DNA of 64,000 nucleotides from Ectobius pallidus. Taxonomy: Eukaryota > Arthropoda > Insecta > Blattodea > Ectobiidae. The notes beneath the pieces were generated by a model. The model was not told where the DNA came from. It ran no database searches and saw nothing but the letters and a program-made list of their open reading frames with translations. Below, piece after piece: positions 48,276-57,336 of the stretch. The position numbers were made by a program, and so were the translations under genes. The stretch is taken from contig CAXKWD010000003.1 of assembly GCA_964059195.1 (NCBI GenBank), positions 199,974,174-200,038,173 of the forward strand. The letters run 5' to 3'. The stretch's first letter is position 1, and every line of letters starts with the position of its first letter.

Positions 48276-48372
48276 GAATTTTTCTCCTATAATATTCTCA
48301 TGTAGTGTCCAACAGAGACAATAATCTGTGGCTCATGAATGCTTATATATCTTTCAAGACTCTGTTTTCAAG

Positions 48373-48676
48373 CTAAAAAAATTCCCTTTAGGCAGGCCTA
48401 CAGGCGTTGGTGTCACTGTGAACTCCATAGAGAGTACTCTAATTTATTCGAACAAAGTTTCCCTCCCCTTGGGCCAATTTTGCTCATTAACGAACTTGTC
48501 TGAACTATTGGGCCTAGAAATAACATAATAAAATTTGGTTTAAAGATCTTCAAAATATATATATATCACTTTTCTTTTTGAACGGGCGGTGATTTTGTAC
48601 TTAGGGAGTCATGAAACGTAAAGATATGAAAGAGTTTTTCGAAAGTCATGACATTGTATCGATTACAATAGGTTAA
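48373..48676 (+). repeat. R2 family deletion derivative
   Basis: Joins the R2 head directly to the 'gttggtgtcactgtgaactc' block and the terminal 'catgaaacgtaaagatatga' block, skipping about 400 bases present at 1496-2360. Confidence 0.75.
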
Positions 48677-48718
48677 AAGTGCGTCTTATGGTCCATAAAG
48701 TACGGTATTGTCTTGATT

Positions 48719-48914
48719 CAGTGGCGGATGCAGAGGAGGGATAGGGGGGTTATATCCCCCCGAAATTTGAAAAAAAGGCTATAGGCCTATATGGACTCTA
48801 AGTGGCCAGTTTTATAAACTAATTATATATGTAAGTGAATTAACTTTTTTTTTAGTATTCTTTCTACCTATTCAAATCCCCCCCCCCCCGAAAAAAACTC
48901 TGCGTCCGCCGCTG
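48719..48914. mobile_element. hAT-type MITE, 196 bp
   Basis: Termini CAGTGGCGGATGCAGAG and CTCTGCGTCCGCCGCTG. The flanks TCTTGATT and CTTGGATT are near-duplicates. A C-run lies at 48878-48889. Confidence 0.75.
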
Positions 48915-49006
48915 CTTGGATTCACATTCGGGGGTTCCCGGGTTCAAATCCCGTTTCTGACCAAAGCTATTACTCCGCTTGCCGGTTTGATCCACAAAGG
49001 CTGCTT

Positions 49007-49216
49007 ATGTTACAGGAGACCGATGGACCGTCCTGCTACGGAAGTTCCAAAAACCCATACCTAAACTTCATGGCTCAACACGTAAAGATTGGGGCGCAGC
49101 ACTGGAACAATATGACCGCCGAAGAGAAGCGACCATACCAGGAGGCGGCAGAACAAGCCCGCAACAAGCCGCGCCCAGAGCCTCAGCGAACGAGTAAGAG
49201 ACTCAAGAAGACATAA
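49007..49216 (+). CDS. HMG-box-like small basic protein, probably a terminal exon
   Basis: A 69-residue open frame reads as a short HMG box: NPYLNFMAQHV begins helix 1, HWNNMTAEEKRPY spans helix 2, and EAAEQAR starts helix 3. A Lys/Arg/Pro tail (about residues 53-69, ending KRLKKT) follows. The pattern resembles the male-specific-transcript (MST) HMG-box group of sperm chromatin proteins, or HMG-box proteins generally. Codons are GC-richer than the surroundings. Reading 'gttacag' at about 49008-49014 as a splice acceptor would make this the last exon. An ATTAAA polyadenylation signal follows at about 49275. No upstream exon was found, and a hAT MITE sits 100 bases upstream. A retrocopy or pseudogene is possible. 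Confidence 0.55.
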   Translation: MLQETDGPSCYGSSKNPYLNFMAQHVKIGAQHWNNMTAEEKRPYQEAAEQARNKPRPEPQRTSKRLKKT

Positions 49217-49347
49217 ATTATGTTTCGGCCCCCCCCCCCTTGGAAGCCTTGTACAACTGATCCAGATTTGAGTTATTAAAGATATTTTGCTACCATTAAA
49301 ACGAGTTACAAGTTCTTCCCGTGTAGTTACTCTAAATAATAATTATA

Positions 49348-50235
49348 CCTGGGATTTTAGGCTCTAAAAATATTAGTTTTAGGCACCTAAAATAGGCTTT
49401 TAAAACAAGTAAATTGGCTTTTGAAAGAGAAAATAGGCACATAAAATATCCTTTAAAAATTTGTAAATAGGCAGAAAATAGACTTTAAAATAACACAATA
49501 TGCGCCTAAACTGTAACGTGATCTTTTTTTTTTTACTGTAAGATGCGTGGTATACCTATTCTTAACTGAAATAATTGCAAAATTAAGACAGAATTATAAA
49601 TACATTTATCGAAAAGCTTTTTTGATTATATGTTCCTTCTTACTATATACCTGCTACATGTTGTTTTGAACGAATCCTCCCCCGTCAGTCAGCATTCCTT
49701 TGGCGACAACTGTTTGGGAAAATCAAGTTTCTGTGAAAAACCCACCCATTAAATCCATTAAATGGTTGTAAAAGTTACAACGTTGAATTTTATTTTAAAT
49801 GTACAAAATAGGCATTTTAGGCACTAAAATAGTAAAAATAGGCTCCAAAGGTTCAAATAGGCATTTTAGGGCACTATAAACCTCTGTAAATACAAGTGAT
49901 ATATGCGCCCCTTAAAGCCCAAGTGGTGTAACTCCAGTTTTTGGATTTTTTTAGTTATGGTCAGGATCCTATTCAGAAAGTGTTCTTCTATTAATAGCGC
50001 AAATGGTGTAAGTCATAACTTGCATAGCAACCCTGCAGGCAGAAGCACAATTTTACGCTGTCAATAAAGCCATCTATTTGGTGACAGCAAAAACCATAAA
50101 TATCTCAGAACAGCAGTAATGTGAGTTACACCACTTGTGCTTTAAGGGGTCATATCATGAAATTTCAACATATTTTTAAAATTTCATGTTATTTCATGAA
50201 GAAAAAAATAGGCATTTGCCTTAAAATCCCAGGTC
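49348..50235. mobile_element. Foldback-type MITE with a second MITE inside
   Basis: Outer termini 'acctgggattttaggc' and 'gccttaaaatcccaggt' are inverted copies. Inside, 49908-50156 is a second unit with ends 'ccccttaaagcccaagtgg' and 'ccacttgtgctttaagggg'. The body is rich in AAAATAGGC-like words. TSDs not resolved. Confidence 0.65.
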
Positions 50236-50246
50236 TAATAATAATA

Positions 50247-50890
50247 CGAGGCGCGTCCATGTAGTAAGTTTCCCTTGGACCGTTTATAGAAACAAAACAC
50301 AATTTCATGGACATATTTATCGCAACAGATACAGCAAGTGTTCAGCTATTTTTCAACATAATCTCCACCGGAATTGAGACATTTGGTGCCAACTTTTTAA
50401 TGCTTGTGTCGTAGAAGTCTGCCGCCAGGGATTTGAACCACTGTGTGACAACCATCTCTGCCTCTTTCATTCTCTTTTGAGGTGTAGGAAAAGATGAAAA
50501 TCACTGGGAACGAGATTTGGGCTGTAGAGTGGGTTTTTAAACACCTCCCAGCAGAAGTTCGGCTGGGAAGAGTTTAAACATCCACCCTACAGCCTGAACC
50601 TCGCTCCCAGATATTACCATTTTTTCCTACACCTCAAGAAATGACAGGGAATGACAGAGAAGAGGATATGGTTGTTGTCACACTGTGGTTCAAATCCCAA
50701 ACGGCAGAATTCTACGACACAGGTATTCAAAAGTTGGTCCCACGGTATAACAAACATTGTCAATTCCAATGGCGAATTTGTTAAAAATTGGAAAATACTT
50801 GCTGTGTCTGTTGCAATAAATATTTCCATGAAATTGTGTTTTTTTTTCTGTAAACGGTCACAGGGAAACTTTCTTTATGGGCTGACCGAG
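50247..50890. mobile_element. Palindromic mariner derivative, copy c
   Basis: Same structure as 41906-42569. The left end CGAGGCGCGTCCATGTAG is preceded by TA. The right end is decayed around 50885. Confidence 0.8.
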
Positions 50891-51021
50891 CAAAGCGAGG
50901 TCCTCTTTTAATTTGGCCGCCGTTCGGCATTTCGTCTAGGCCTATGTGTACATTTGTTTGTTACGAATTCGTCACCAAAAGCGTTGCGAATATTGTTTAT
51001 TGGAACCTGAAAAATAAAGTG

Positions 51022-51170
51022 TATATAAGAATAACTGAAAGACAATATCACAGGAGAAATGAACTCTGACTCGGAAGCTGAACTTATGCGCGTGAAAGAA
51101 AATTTCCTGAAAATATGCCAGTGTTGAGTGGATGCAAGAGGAGGACATTTCCGACATCTCTTGTGATGAG
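51022..51170 (+). pseudogene. Possible first exon of a decayed transposon-type gene
   Basis: A TATA box (TATATAAG, 51022-51029) lies 30 bases before ATG at 51059. The frame starts MNSDSEAELMRVKENFLK, breaks by an apparent one-base change near 51115, and resumes with EWMQEEDISDISCDE just before a strong donor (gtacgt, 51171). Acidic openings with a 'DISDIS' end are common in transposase-derived proteins. No later exon was found. Confidence 0.3.
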
Positions 51171-51425
51171 GTACGTGGTTATTTTTATTGTAATTGTGAG
51201 AACCTGAATCATTACACCGTTTGCGGCTTTATTTGCGTAGATATTTCACCCGATCGCTCGGGAGTTAGAGCTGTGGCCACCGCGACGCAGAAACTCGCAT
51301 GATTGGCCAACTCTCACGTGAAAAACACTGTATTTATATTCTAGTCGCCTTTTGTCAAATGCGTAGATTAGCTGTGACAACCCACAAGACAGCAGTTGTT
51401 CGAGTCCCTTATCTTTAATAATTAA

Positions 51426-51427
<2 letters not shown>

Positions 51428-51463
<36 letters not shown>

Positions 51464-51483
51464 CATTATTATCATTATTATAA
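51428..51483 (+). repeat. ATT microsatellite
   Basis: Nearly pure TTA/ATT tract with two TCATTA interruptions. Confidence 0.95.
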
Positions 51484-51596
51484 ACGATTAATTGATTTCT
51501 TGTAAAATATTTCAGACCAGCATTTACTTTCAGTTAAGGGTAAAAAGTTTGATATTTCATTAATGATTTTAATTTGTACGTAATATGTAAAACAAA

Positions 51597-52850
51597 ACAA
51601 AAAAATCCCTTTAGGCATGCCTACAGGCTGAGGTAGAATTCAAAATGCTTTTGGTTTAATTTATTATCGCTGCGAAGCACTCTTCTTTTTTAGCCTTGGC
51701 ATGGCAAACCCGCAATAATAACTGAATTCGGTAAAGAGGAAGAGCCTACAATCATTTGTTTTGACAGCAAGAAAAGGATGTAATATTCTGGGAGGCCGTG
51801 CGCAAGATCAGCAATGAATAAAATTAGCAAAGCCGCTAAACAAGACAAAATTAATGATATTATAATAATTCTTAAAGAGAGCCATGACTGTGATAACTCT
51901 ATCAAACTCAAGGTATCAACATAAGTGAACTGTTGTCCCAATGTTCTTTGAGGGACAACACTTTTTTCATTGAGCCGTAACTTTCATATTAAAATCCTTT
52001 TTACTGAGAATTATTTTATGACAGCAATATCAAAGTGTACAATGCACCATATGAAATATAAATAGATCTGAAATCTTTTTTATAAAAAGAGAGTTGTTTA
52101 TTATATTTTAAATTGATATTATATATTATTTATTTTGCCATGTTCTAAAGGTGTGTAACTATTATTTTTAATATTTCACACTCTATTACATTGGTAATTT
52201 TATCCTCAGTCAGTCCTCACACATTCCTTTCGGCAGGCCTTCAGGCTGAGGTCAATTTTTAAGTGTTATTATTTTCAGACATTTTTTATTATTTTCAAAC
52301 ATTCAAATCTCGCGTTATATGAGAGCTATCGAAAAACTAGCTATTGATTTGTAGAGTACTCATCAAGAGCTTTTCAACGATACCCCACAAGACGTGGTTT
52401 CAAAATTTTTGAATTTTCATCCCCCCCACCCCCACCCTCACTCGTACCCCCGAATCGTTGGTGTCACTGTAAACTCCATAGGGAGTACTCTAATTTATTC
52501 AAGCAAAGTTTCCCTCTATACTTCATAGGGGCCGAGGCATACATTTTTCAAAATTTCAACCCCCTCCCCGACCACCCCCTTGGGCCAATTTTGCGCATTA
52601 ACGAACTTGTCCGAACAATTAGGCTATAAATAACATAATAAAATTTGATTCAAATATCTTCAAAATTACGGCCGCTAGCATGTAAAGGTATATATATATA
52701 TATCACAAAAACAATTTTGGAACAGTCGGTGGTTTCGTACTTAGGGAAGCATGAAACGTAAAGATATGAAAGAATTTTTCGAAAATCATGACATGGTATC
52801 GATTGCAATAGGTAGATTTTTCTTCGACATCTACCTAAAAATTCTCAACA
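51597..52850 (+). repeat. R2 family, longest copy
   Basis: Contains all the landmarks of 1496-2360 in the same order, with about 400 extra bases (about 51870-52260) that include a second head-like 'ggcaggccttcaggctgagg'. It ends in the 'atgaaacgtaaagatatgaa' block that opens the frame at 52751. Confidence 0.75.
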
Positions 52851-53170
52851 AAACTAAAACTGAGGACAAAAAGAGTCTTCTGAAAAATTTGGAGGAATCA
52901 CCCGAAGGACCAGAATACTCATCATTTTCACTTCATTTTTCAAAGATAACAGAGAGAGGGCCCCCGGACCCCCTCTTTCTTTTATATTCCACACTTCTAC
53001 ACCCAGTAATTCGTTTATTATTTATTTATTTATTTATTATTTATTTTGTTGAGAATATAAAGGCCCATTGCCCAATCGCAACATTCTCTTATAGTAATTG
53101 CACCAGTTTGACAACACCAGTTGTAAAAAAAGAAACAAGAAACACATACAATATGAAAATTACACAATGA
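52751..53170 (+). other. Unassigned 139-codon open frame at the end of R2
   Basis: The frame begins with the conserved R2 block, encoding MKRKDMKEFFENHDMV, and runs to FSLHFSKITE. After that it enters low-complexity TTTATT sequence (53010-53050) and loses protein character. The start block is also present, without a continuing frame, at 2270 and 48610. It may be the start of a transposon protein. No domain is recognised. Confidence 0.3.
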
Positions 53171-53375
53171 CGGGAAAAGGTCAAACCATAAGTATTTATT
53201 TATTTTGTAGTCTTTCTGCACAACGCAGATTGCCTTGCAGACAAAGAATATCTTCAACAAAGTATACACTTACACAAAAATTACAAGCTTTCAGTTAGAT
53301 CATAAACATAATAACAGGAAAATTAAAATAATCAGTAGTAAAAACCATTAAACTTCAAAAAAAAAAAAAAAAGTA

Positions 53376-53771
53376 AATCTGTCCAGCTTAATTGTTGTTA
53401 TTGTACAGGTGGTTTCTTAAGATTTGGATGGATCCCTTAAGTGATAATAACGCCACTTCAGTGTACAGATTTTGTGACAATGAGAAACGTTTACAGAAGG
53501 AAATGAAGAACTTAGTTATTGTTCCCCTACTACCAACCATTAGTCCAAAGACTTCAACATTTTTCAAATCATATTTGTTCTTGAAGTACTCAATGGTTGG
53601 TTCGTATATCTTCTTTTTTTCATTATCAACTGCTGCAGGTTGATCTTCTTCAGTCTCAAAGCGTACTGTAGGGTCTACTATTAAACCAGTTGATCGGTTT
53701 TTGTCTATTGCAATGATGTCTGCTCTTCGTGTTCCTCCATCCATGGCAATGCAGTGCACCTCCTCGTAAAC
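53376..53771 (-). pseudogene. C-terminal fragment of a non-LTR retrotransposon with an endonuclease-like end
   Basis: About 120 residues on the minus strand contain RRADIIAID, IVDPTVRFE, VFGLMVGSRGTITKFF and a final LKGSIQILRNHLY. This pattern matches the C-terminal domain of R2-like (restriction-like-endonuclease) LINE proteins of insects as I remember them. It is 5'-truncated where the SINE fragment 53784-54003 begins. An A-run on the plus strand (53357-53372) lies at its 3' side. Confidence 0.65.
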
Positions 53772-53783
53772 TTTCTTTCTTTC

Positions 53784-54003
53784 TTGGTCTTAGTTTTACC
53801 TCTCCTTTTTAGGATTTAAGTGACCTACACCGTCCGGCCCCATAGGGCAGCGAGCTGTCGGGAGAGGGATTATGTAAGGATCACATACATACATTTTAAC
53901 AGATAAGGACATGGAGGGCCTCCCCGGATGAGTGATCAGCCCAATGCTGGGGCCACCTCCGAGACAACACAAACACATAGGACGAGACACACCATTCACA
54001 CTC
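53784..54003 (-). mobile_element. Truncated SINE (family of 39778-40224)
   Basis: Reverse complement of the body and tail of 39778-40224. It lacks the tRNA-like head. Confidence 0.8.
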
Positions 54004-54110
54004 AAAAATCACTTGGAAGTGCAAATTTTGTTCTGACAATATTCAAGATTAGTTATTTATTCGTTCAAATACAGAGAAATGATCTTTATATCTTCTGAAG
54101 AAATCTTATA

Positions 54111-54628
54111 AGGTTTGTTCGCAAAGCAGTCAGAAACCAGGAACAAATCGTTCGCGCATGCGCTCTTTCTCCACACGCGTTCGCAAAGTGAGAATCCGTG
54201 ATTCTGATTTCAATCTTCTGTTCGCAAAGCTCTCACGGACAGTTTCTGTACTATAAGAAAAATTTGCAGGCTCTACCATGAATTGTTATCAGAGACATAT
54301 GCGCAGTAACCTATTTTCACGCGCCTGACTCCTCCCTCCAAATCCTTGCTCCAGATTTATAAGCATAGGCTACTTATATGTATGAATAATGGAAGATAAT
54401 TAAAAGTTCTCCAAAATATAGTTTATGTTGCCGATGTATATTGCATGTATAACATGTTAAAGGGAAATATATATTTTATTTGCATATCATATCGATTAAA
54501 CGCAGAAACTATCGATTCCAAATTCTTCTAACCGTTCGCAAAGTGCAAATCACGGGTAAGTTACAGACTGGACATGCGCAGTACAACCAATTCTCAAGCA
54601 GTCACGGATTTGCTTTGCGAACAAACCT
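54111..54628. mobile_element. MITE with repeated subterminal GTTCGCAAAG words, 518 bp
   Basis: Termini AGGTTTGTTCGCAAAGCA and its inverse at 54611-54628. The flanks are ATA on both sides (3-bp TSD, PIF/Harbinger-like in size). GTTCGCAAAG recurs near 54179, 54220 and 54533, as expected for transposase or host-factor binding sites. Confidence 0.75.
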
Positions 54629-54644
54629 ATAGAAAACTAGCTGA

Positions 54645-54732
54645 AAAGGCCCGGCGTCGCCCGGGCTTTGTATTTTGTAATTTGAAATTAACTTGTGGAG
54701 GACTTTCGATTTTTAAACTCTAGGTCCTTATA
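54645..54732 (-). repeat. R3 fragment
   Basis: The R3 GC-rich end ('gcccggcgtcgcccggg') and ~80 bases of body are broken off at a mariner-like end beginning 'cgagggggagtcaaatga' (54733). Confidence 0.7.
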
Positions 54733-54825
54733 CGAGGGGGAGTCAAATGAAAACCTTAAAAATTAAATTAAAAATCGAAATTCGCGCCACCGATCTATAA
54801 GCTGGCAGGAATGTTACCAACTAGC

Positions 54826-55510
54826 AGGTGCCCGCGGCTTCGCCCACGATAATTCATTGAAAAAATTAAAAATCAAGAGTATAATGACTATTAAATCATT
54901 ATGTTTATTAACACTTGCACGCGAATCATTCATAAACTAAGCCATTAATAATTAATGAAACAGCTAAAATTCCGGCTTCAGAGTACATTCCACGATTAGA
55001 AAGCGCCCCCTGGGAAAACGATCTCAGATTCGATTATCCAGTTCCAAAGGAACCTGTGAACACATAATACGTATTGTTTCTGAACTGTTTGTTGACAGAT
55101 GAATATGATGTGAATTTTATTGGTAAATTCAGGGTAATTTTCAGAAATTATATAATTTTTCAAGGGAAGGAATGGTTTGTTTGGATTTTTATTGTCAGCG
55201 ATACTTCCTTGGTTAAACTATCAATAATATTATAGCTGGTGCTCGCGGCTTCGCCCGCCATTATTAATTGACTCCAGGATTTTTAACAAATTTGCACTGC
55301 ACTAGTCACTGAAAATTGTAAGTAAAAATAAAATTCACTTCATTATGTTCATTTCACTTAGGCCTTATATAATAAAGAAACGGTTTTCCTAATTTTGTAC
55401 TCTTCGTGATAGTTTAGACTGCGAGAGACGAACATCGCCGAGTATACCCGATGTCTCACGAAGTGAGCGAGGGAGTGAGCACGCTATTTAGGGCCGTTGA
55501 ATTGTATAAG
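54826..55510 (+). repeat. Repeat family R5, copies in tandem
   Basis: Two 'cgcggcttcgcccgc'-type ends (about 54835 and 55245) each head an R5-like body. 54990-55510 is the inverse of 30235-30760. It interrupts a mariner element whose end is at 54733 and whose coding part resumes at 55511. Confidence 0.6.
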
Positions 55511-55584
55511 AGTAGATGCTTTCAAGAATGCCTTACAGGTGGCAAAATACTGGAGACAAGCAAAACGCTGCCACAATGCCAGTT

Positions 55585-55775
55585 CAAAAATTTCTGCTCC
55601 ACTTGTGACATGCACCAAGGAAGAACAGCGTTCTGTCATACGTTTTCTGAGCAGTGAAGGTGTGAAACCTATTGAAGTCCATAGGCGAATGAAGGTCCAG
55701 TATGGTGATTCATGTATATCACTGCAGCAAGTGTATGAGTGGAGTAGGAAGTTCACAAATGGGTTACAAAACCAC
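55585..55775 (+). pseudogene. Mariner transposase N-terminal fragment
   Basis: Encodes CTKEEQRSVIRFLSSEG, HRRMKVQYGD and VYEWSRKFTNG, the N-terminal HTH of an insect mariner. It is cut by the LINE 3' end inserted after AAATGGGTT. Confidence 0.75.
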
Positions 55776-56316
55776 GATTGACTACAGTGCAATTCCCCTG
55801 TGCAGGGGCAAACAGCTCCTCAAAGACCATTATATCGAACTTTGGAATGCTACTTATGTAAACTCCGAAGTAGCCACTCACACCAAACCATTCATCCCAA
55901 ACATCTTCCACAGGCTTTCTCTATCCCTTTGGCCCAACTATATGCTCACTCAATTTCTAACCAATCACGGCTCCTTCAGATCCTACCTATTTAAATTGAA
56001 AAAAAAAAACAGAGTCACCAACATGCAGCTGTCGTGAGGAAGACATTCAGACCGCCATACACCTACTAACACAGTGCTCCAGGTTTGAAAGAGAAAGACC
56101 ATCTATTCTAAAGTCACTACCGTTGCCAATTGTGCTCAAGTATCATATCAATACGATACAGATAACCACCTTTATCAATCACGTCTTCCGCTCCATCACA
56201 TAAACTGTTTTCATATTATAAAATGTTATAGTAATTATGTATAATTCTGTAAATATCCCGTGATATACCAGTTGGTGAAACACGGGTTGTAATGTAACTA
56301 AACAAATAAAAAAAAA
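55766..56316 (+). mobile_element. 5'-truncated LINE 3' end with poly-A and TSD
   Basis: AAATGGGTT occurs at 55757-55765 and 56317-56325. The insert ends in an A-run. It encodes the C-terminal part of a Jockey/R1-like protein (an FLTNHGSFRSYLFKLK segment, then a CCHC-like CSCREED...HLLTQC after a frame change). It lies within the mariner fragment. Confidence 0.7.
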
Positions 56317-56429
56317 AAATGGGTTGTCAGAGCGTCTGCCACAGAAGTCACCAGTAGTCGATTGTAACAACTCATTCCCGTGCCTCTGCTTCTGTTCTTC
56401 AGTGATGTCTTCTTTTGTGATATTCAGTT

Positions 56430-56590
56430 TATTAGCGGCGATGAGTTATGGAAAATAAACAAAGTCCTACAAATCTGGCGTTTGCCTTTGCGAATGAGGA
56501 AACCATGAAAACTCAAGTCAATTTTTGCGGCAGTGAGGTTTGATTTGAACCCAGGACCTCTTCCCTAATGGCCTATATCGCCGGCTTTAA
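56430..56590 (-). mobile_element. Probable tRNA-derived SINE fragment
   Basis: Contains 'cgaatgaggaaaccatgaaa' and a minus-strand box B-like 'gtcctgggttcaaatc', as in 28335-28458. Confidence 0.4.
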
Positions 56591-56948
56591 TTGGTTTTGG
56601 TGTAACTGAGCTAAATTGACTGCATTTCACAATAAGTAGATTATAGTTTTCTTGTTACTATGAGCAACAAAATACTGTACCTCTCTGAATATAAGAGGCT
56701 TTGTCCTGACTGACTGACAGAAAATCAACGTAGAGCCTAAACTACGAGGGGTATTCCGAAAGTAAGTTTCGTCAATGTATGGCAGGAGCGGCGTGTTCAC
56801 CAGGGGAACCAAACAAACGCCAGATGAATCCCCACCCGTGGCTGGTTCCACGACGGAAGTGGCGTCAGCGGAGGAGGCATGACGCAGGCGCACTGCGCCG
56901 TAGAAGAGCGAGTCGCAGCAGACTGGCGTGCCCGCGGGTATTAGGCCG

Positions 56949-57314
56949 GGCGCAAGTTGAGACGCAGTTTGGTGAGGTGAGGTGAGGTGACTCACCGTGA
57001 ATTTTGTGAAACACAGAAATAAATACAACAGCGAATGTTCGCACGCAGGGTGAGGTGACGCAGTTGCAGCGCGTCCGTGAGCTGCGAAGGTCTGTGACCA
57101 TGCTAAATTTCTCACTAGTGACTACGACCTGCGGGGGCTGAGCGCAAGTTGAGACGCAGTTTGGTGAGGTGAGGTGAATTTTTGTGAAATACAGAAATAA
57201 ATACAACAGCGCAGGTTCGCACGCAGGGTGAGGTGACGCAATTGCATCGCGTCTGTGAGCTGCGAAGGTTTGTGATCGTACCACAGTTTTTCACTAGTGA
57301 CTACGACCTGCGCG
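56949..57314 (+). repeat. Tandem duplication of the left Harbinger terminus
   Basis: About 175 bases starting in the terminal repeat ('gcgcaagttgagacgcagtt') occur twice at a spacing of 192 bases (first at about 56949, second at about 57141). Each ends in 'gtgactacgacctgcg'. The duplicated unit lies just upstream of the MADF start codon and probably contains its promoter. Confidence 0.85.
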
Positions 57315-57336
57315 TGAAAAGTTGTGTTTGTCCACC

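Larger units (their letters stand above)
47760..48350. mobile_element. tRNA-like inverted composite, 591 bp, 13-bp TSD
   Basis: CTTTCAAGACTCT is repeated at 47747-47759 and 48351-48363, so the whole block moved as one unit. It holds three tRNA-like modules: minus 47788-47861, minus (truncated) 48102-48165 and plus 48202-48275. The last two form an inverted pair with arms of about 100 bases (roughly 48070-48165 and 48203-48305). Related to 7475-7928. Confidence 0.8.
47134..48709. mobile_element. Old inverted-terminus element heavily interrupted by later insertions
   Basis: The left end 'ttacggactataagacgc' is mirrored by 'gcgtcttatggtccataa' at the right (few mismatches). An internal echo 'cggaccattagacgcacct' lies at about 47726-47744. 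The inside holds the SINE composite 47760-48350 and an R2 fragment 48373-48676. No TSD determined. Confidence 0.5.

Noticed and set aside
55484..55792. 102-codon minus-strand frame
   Set aside because: Antisense shadow of the mariner N-terminal fragment.
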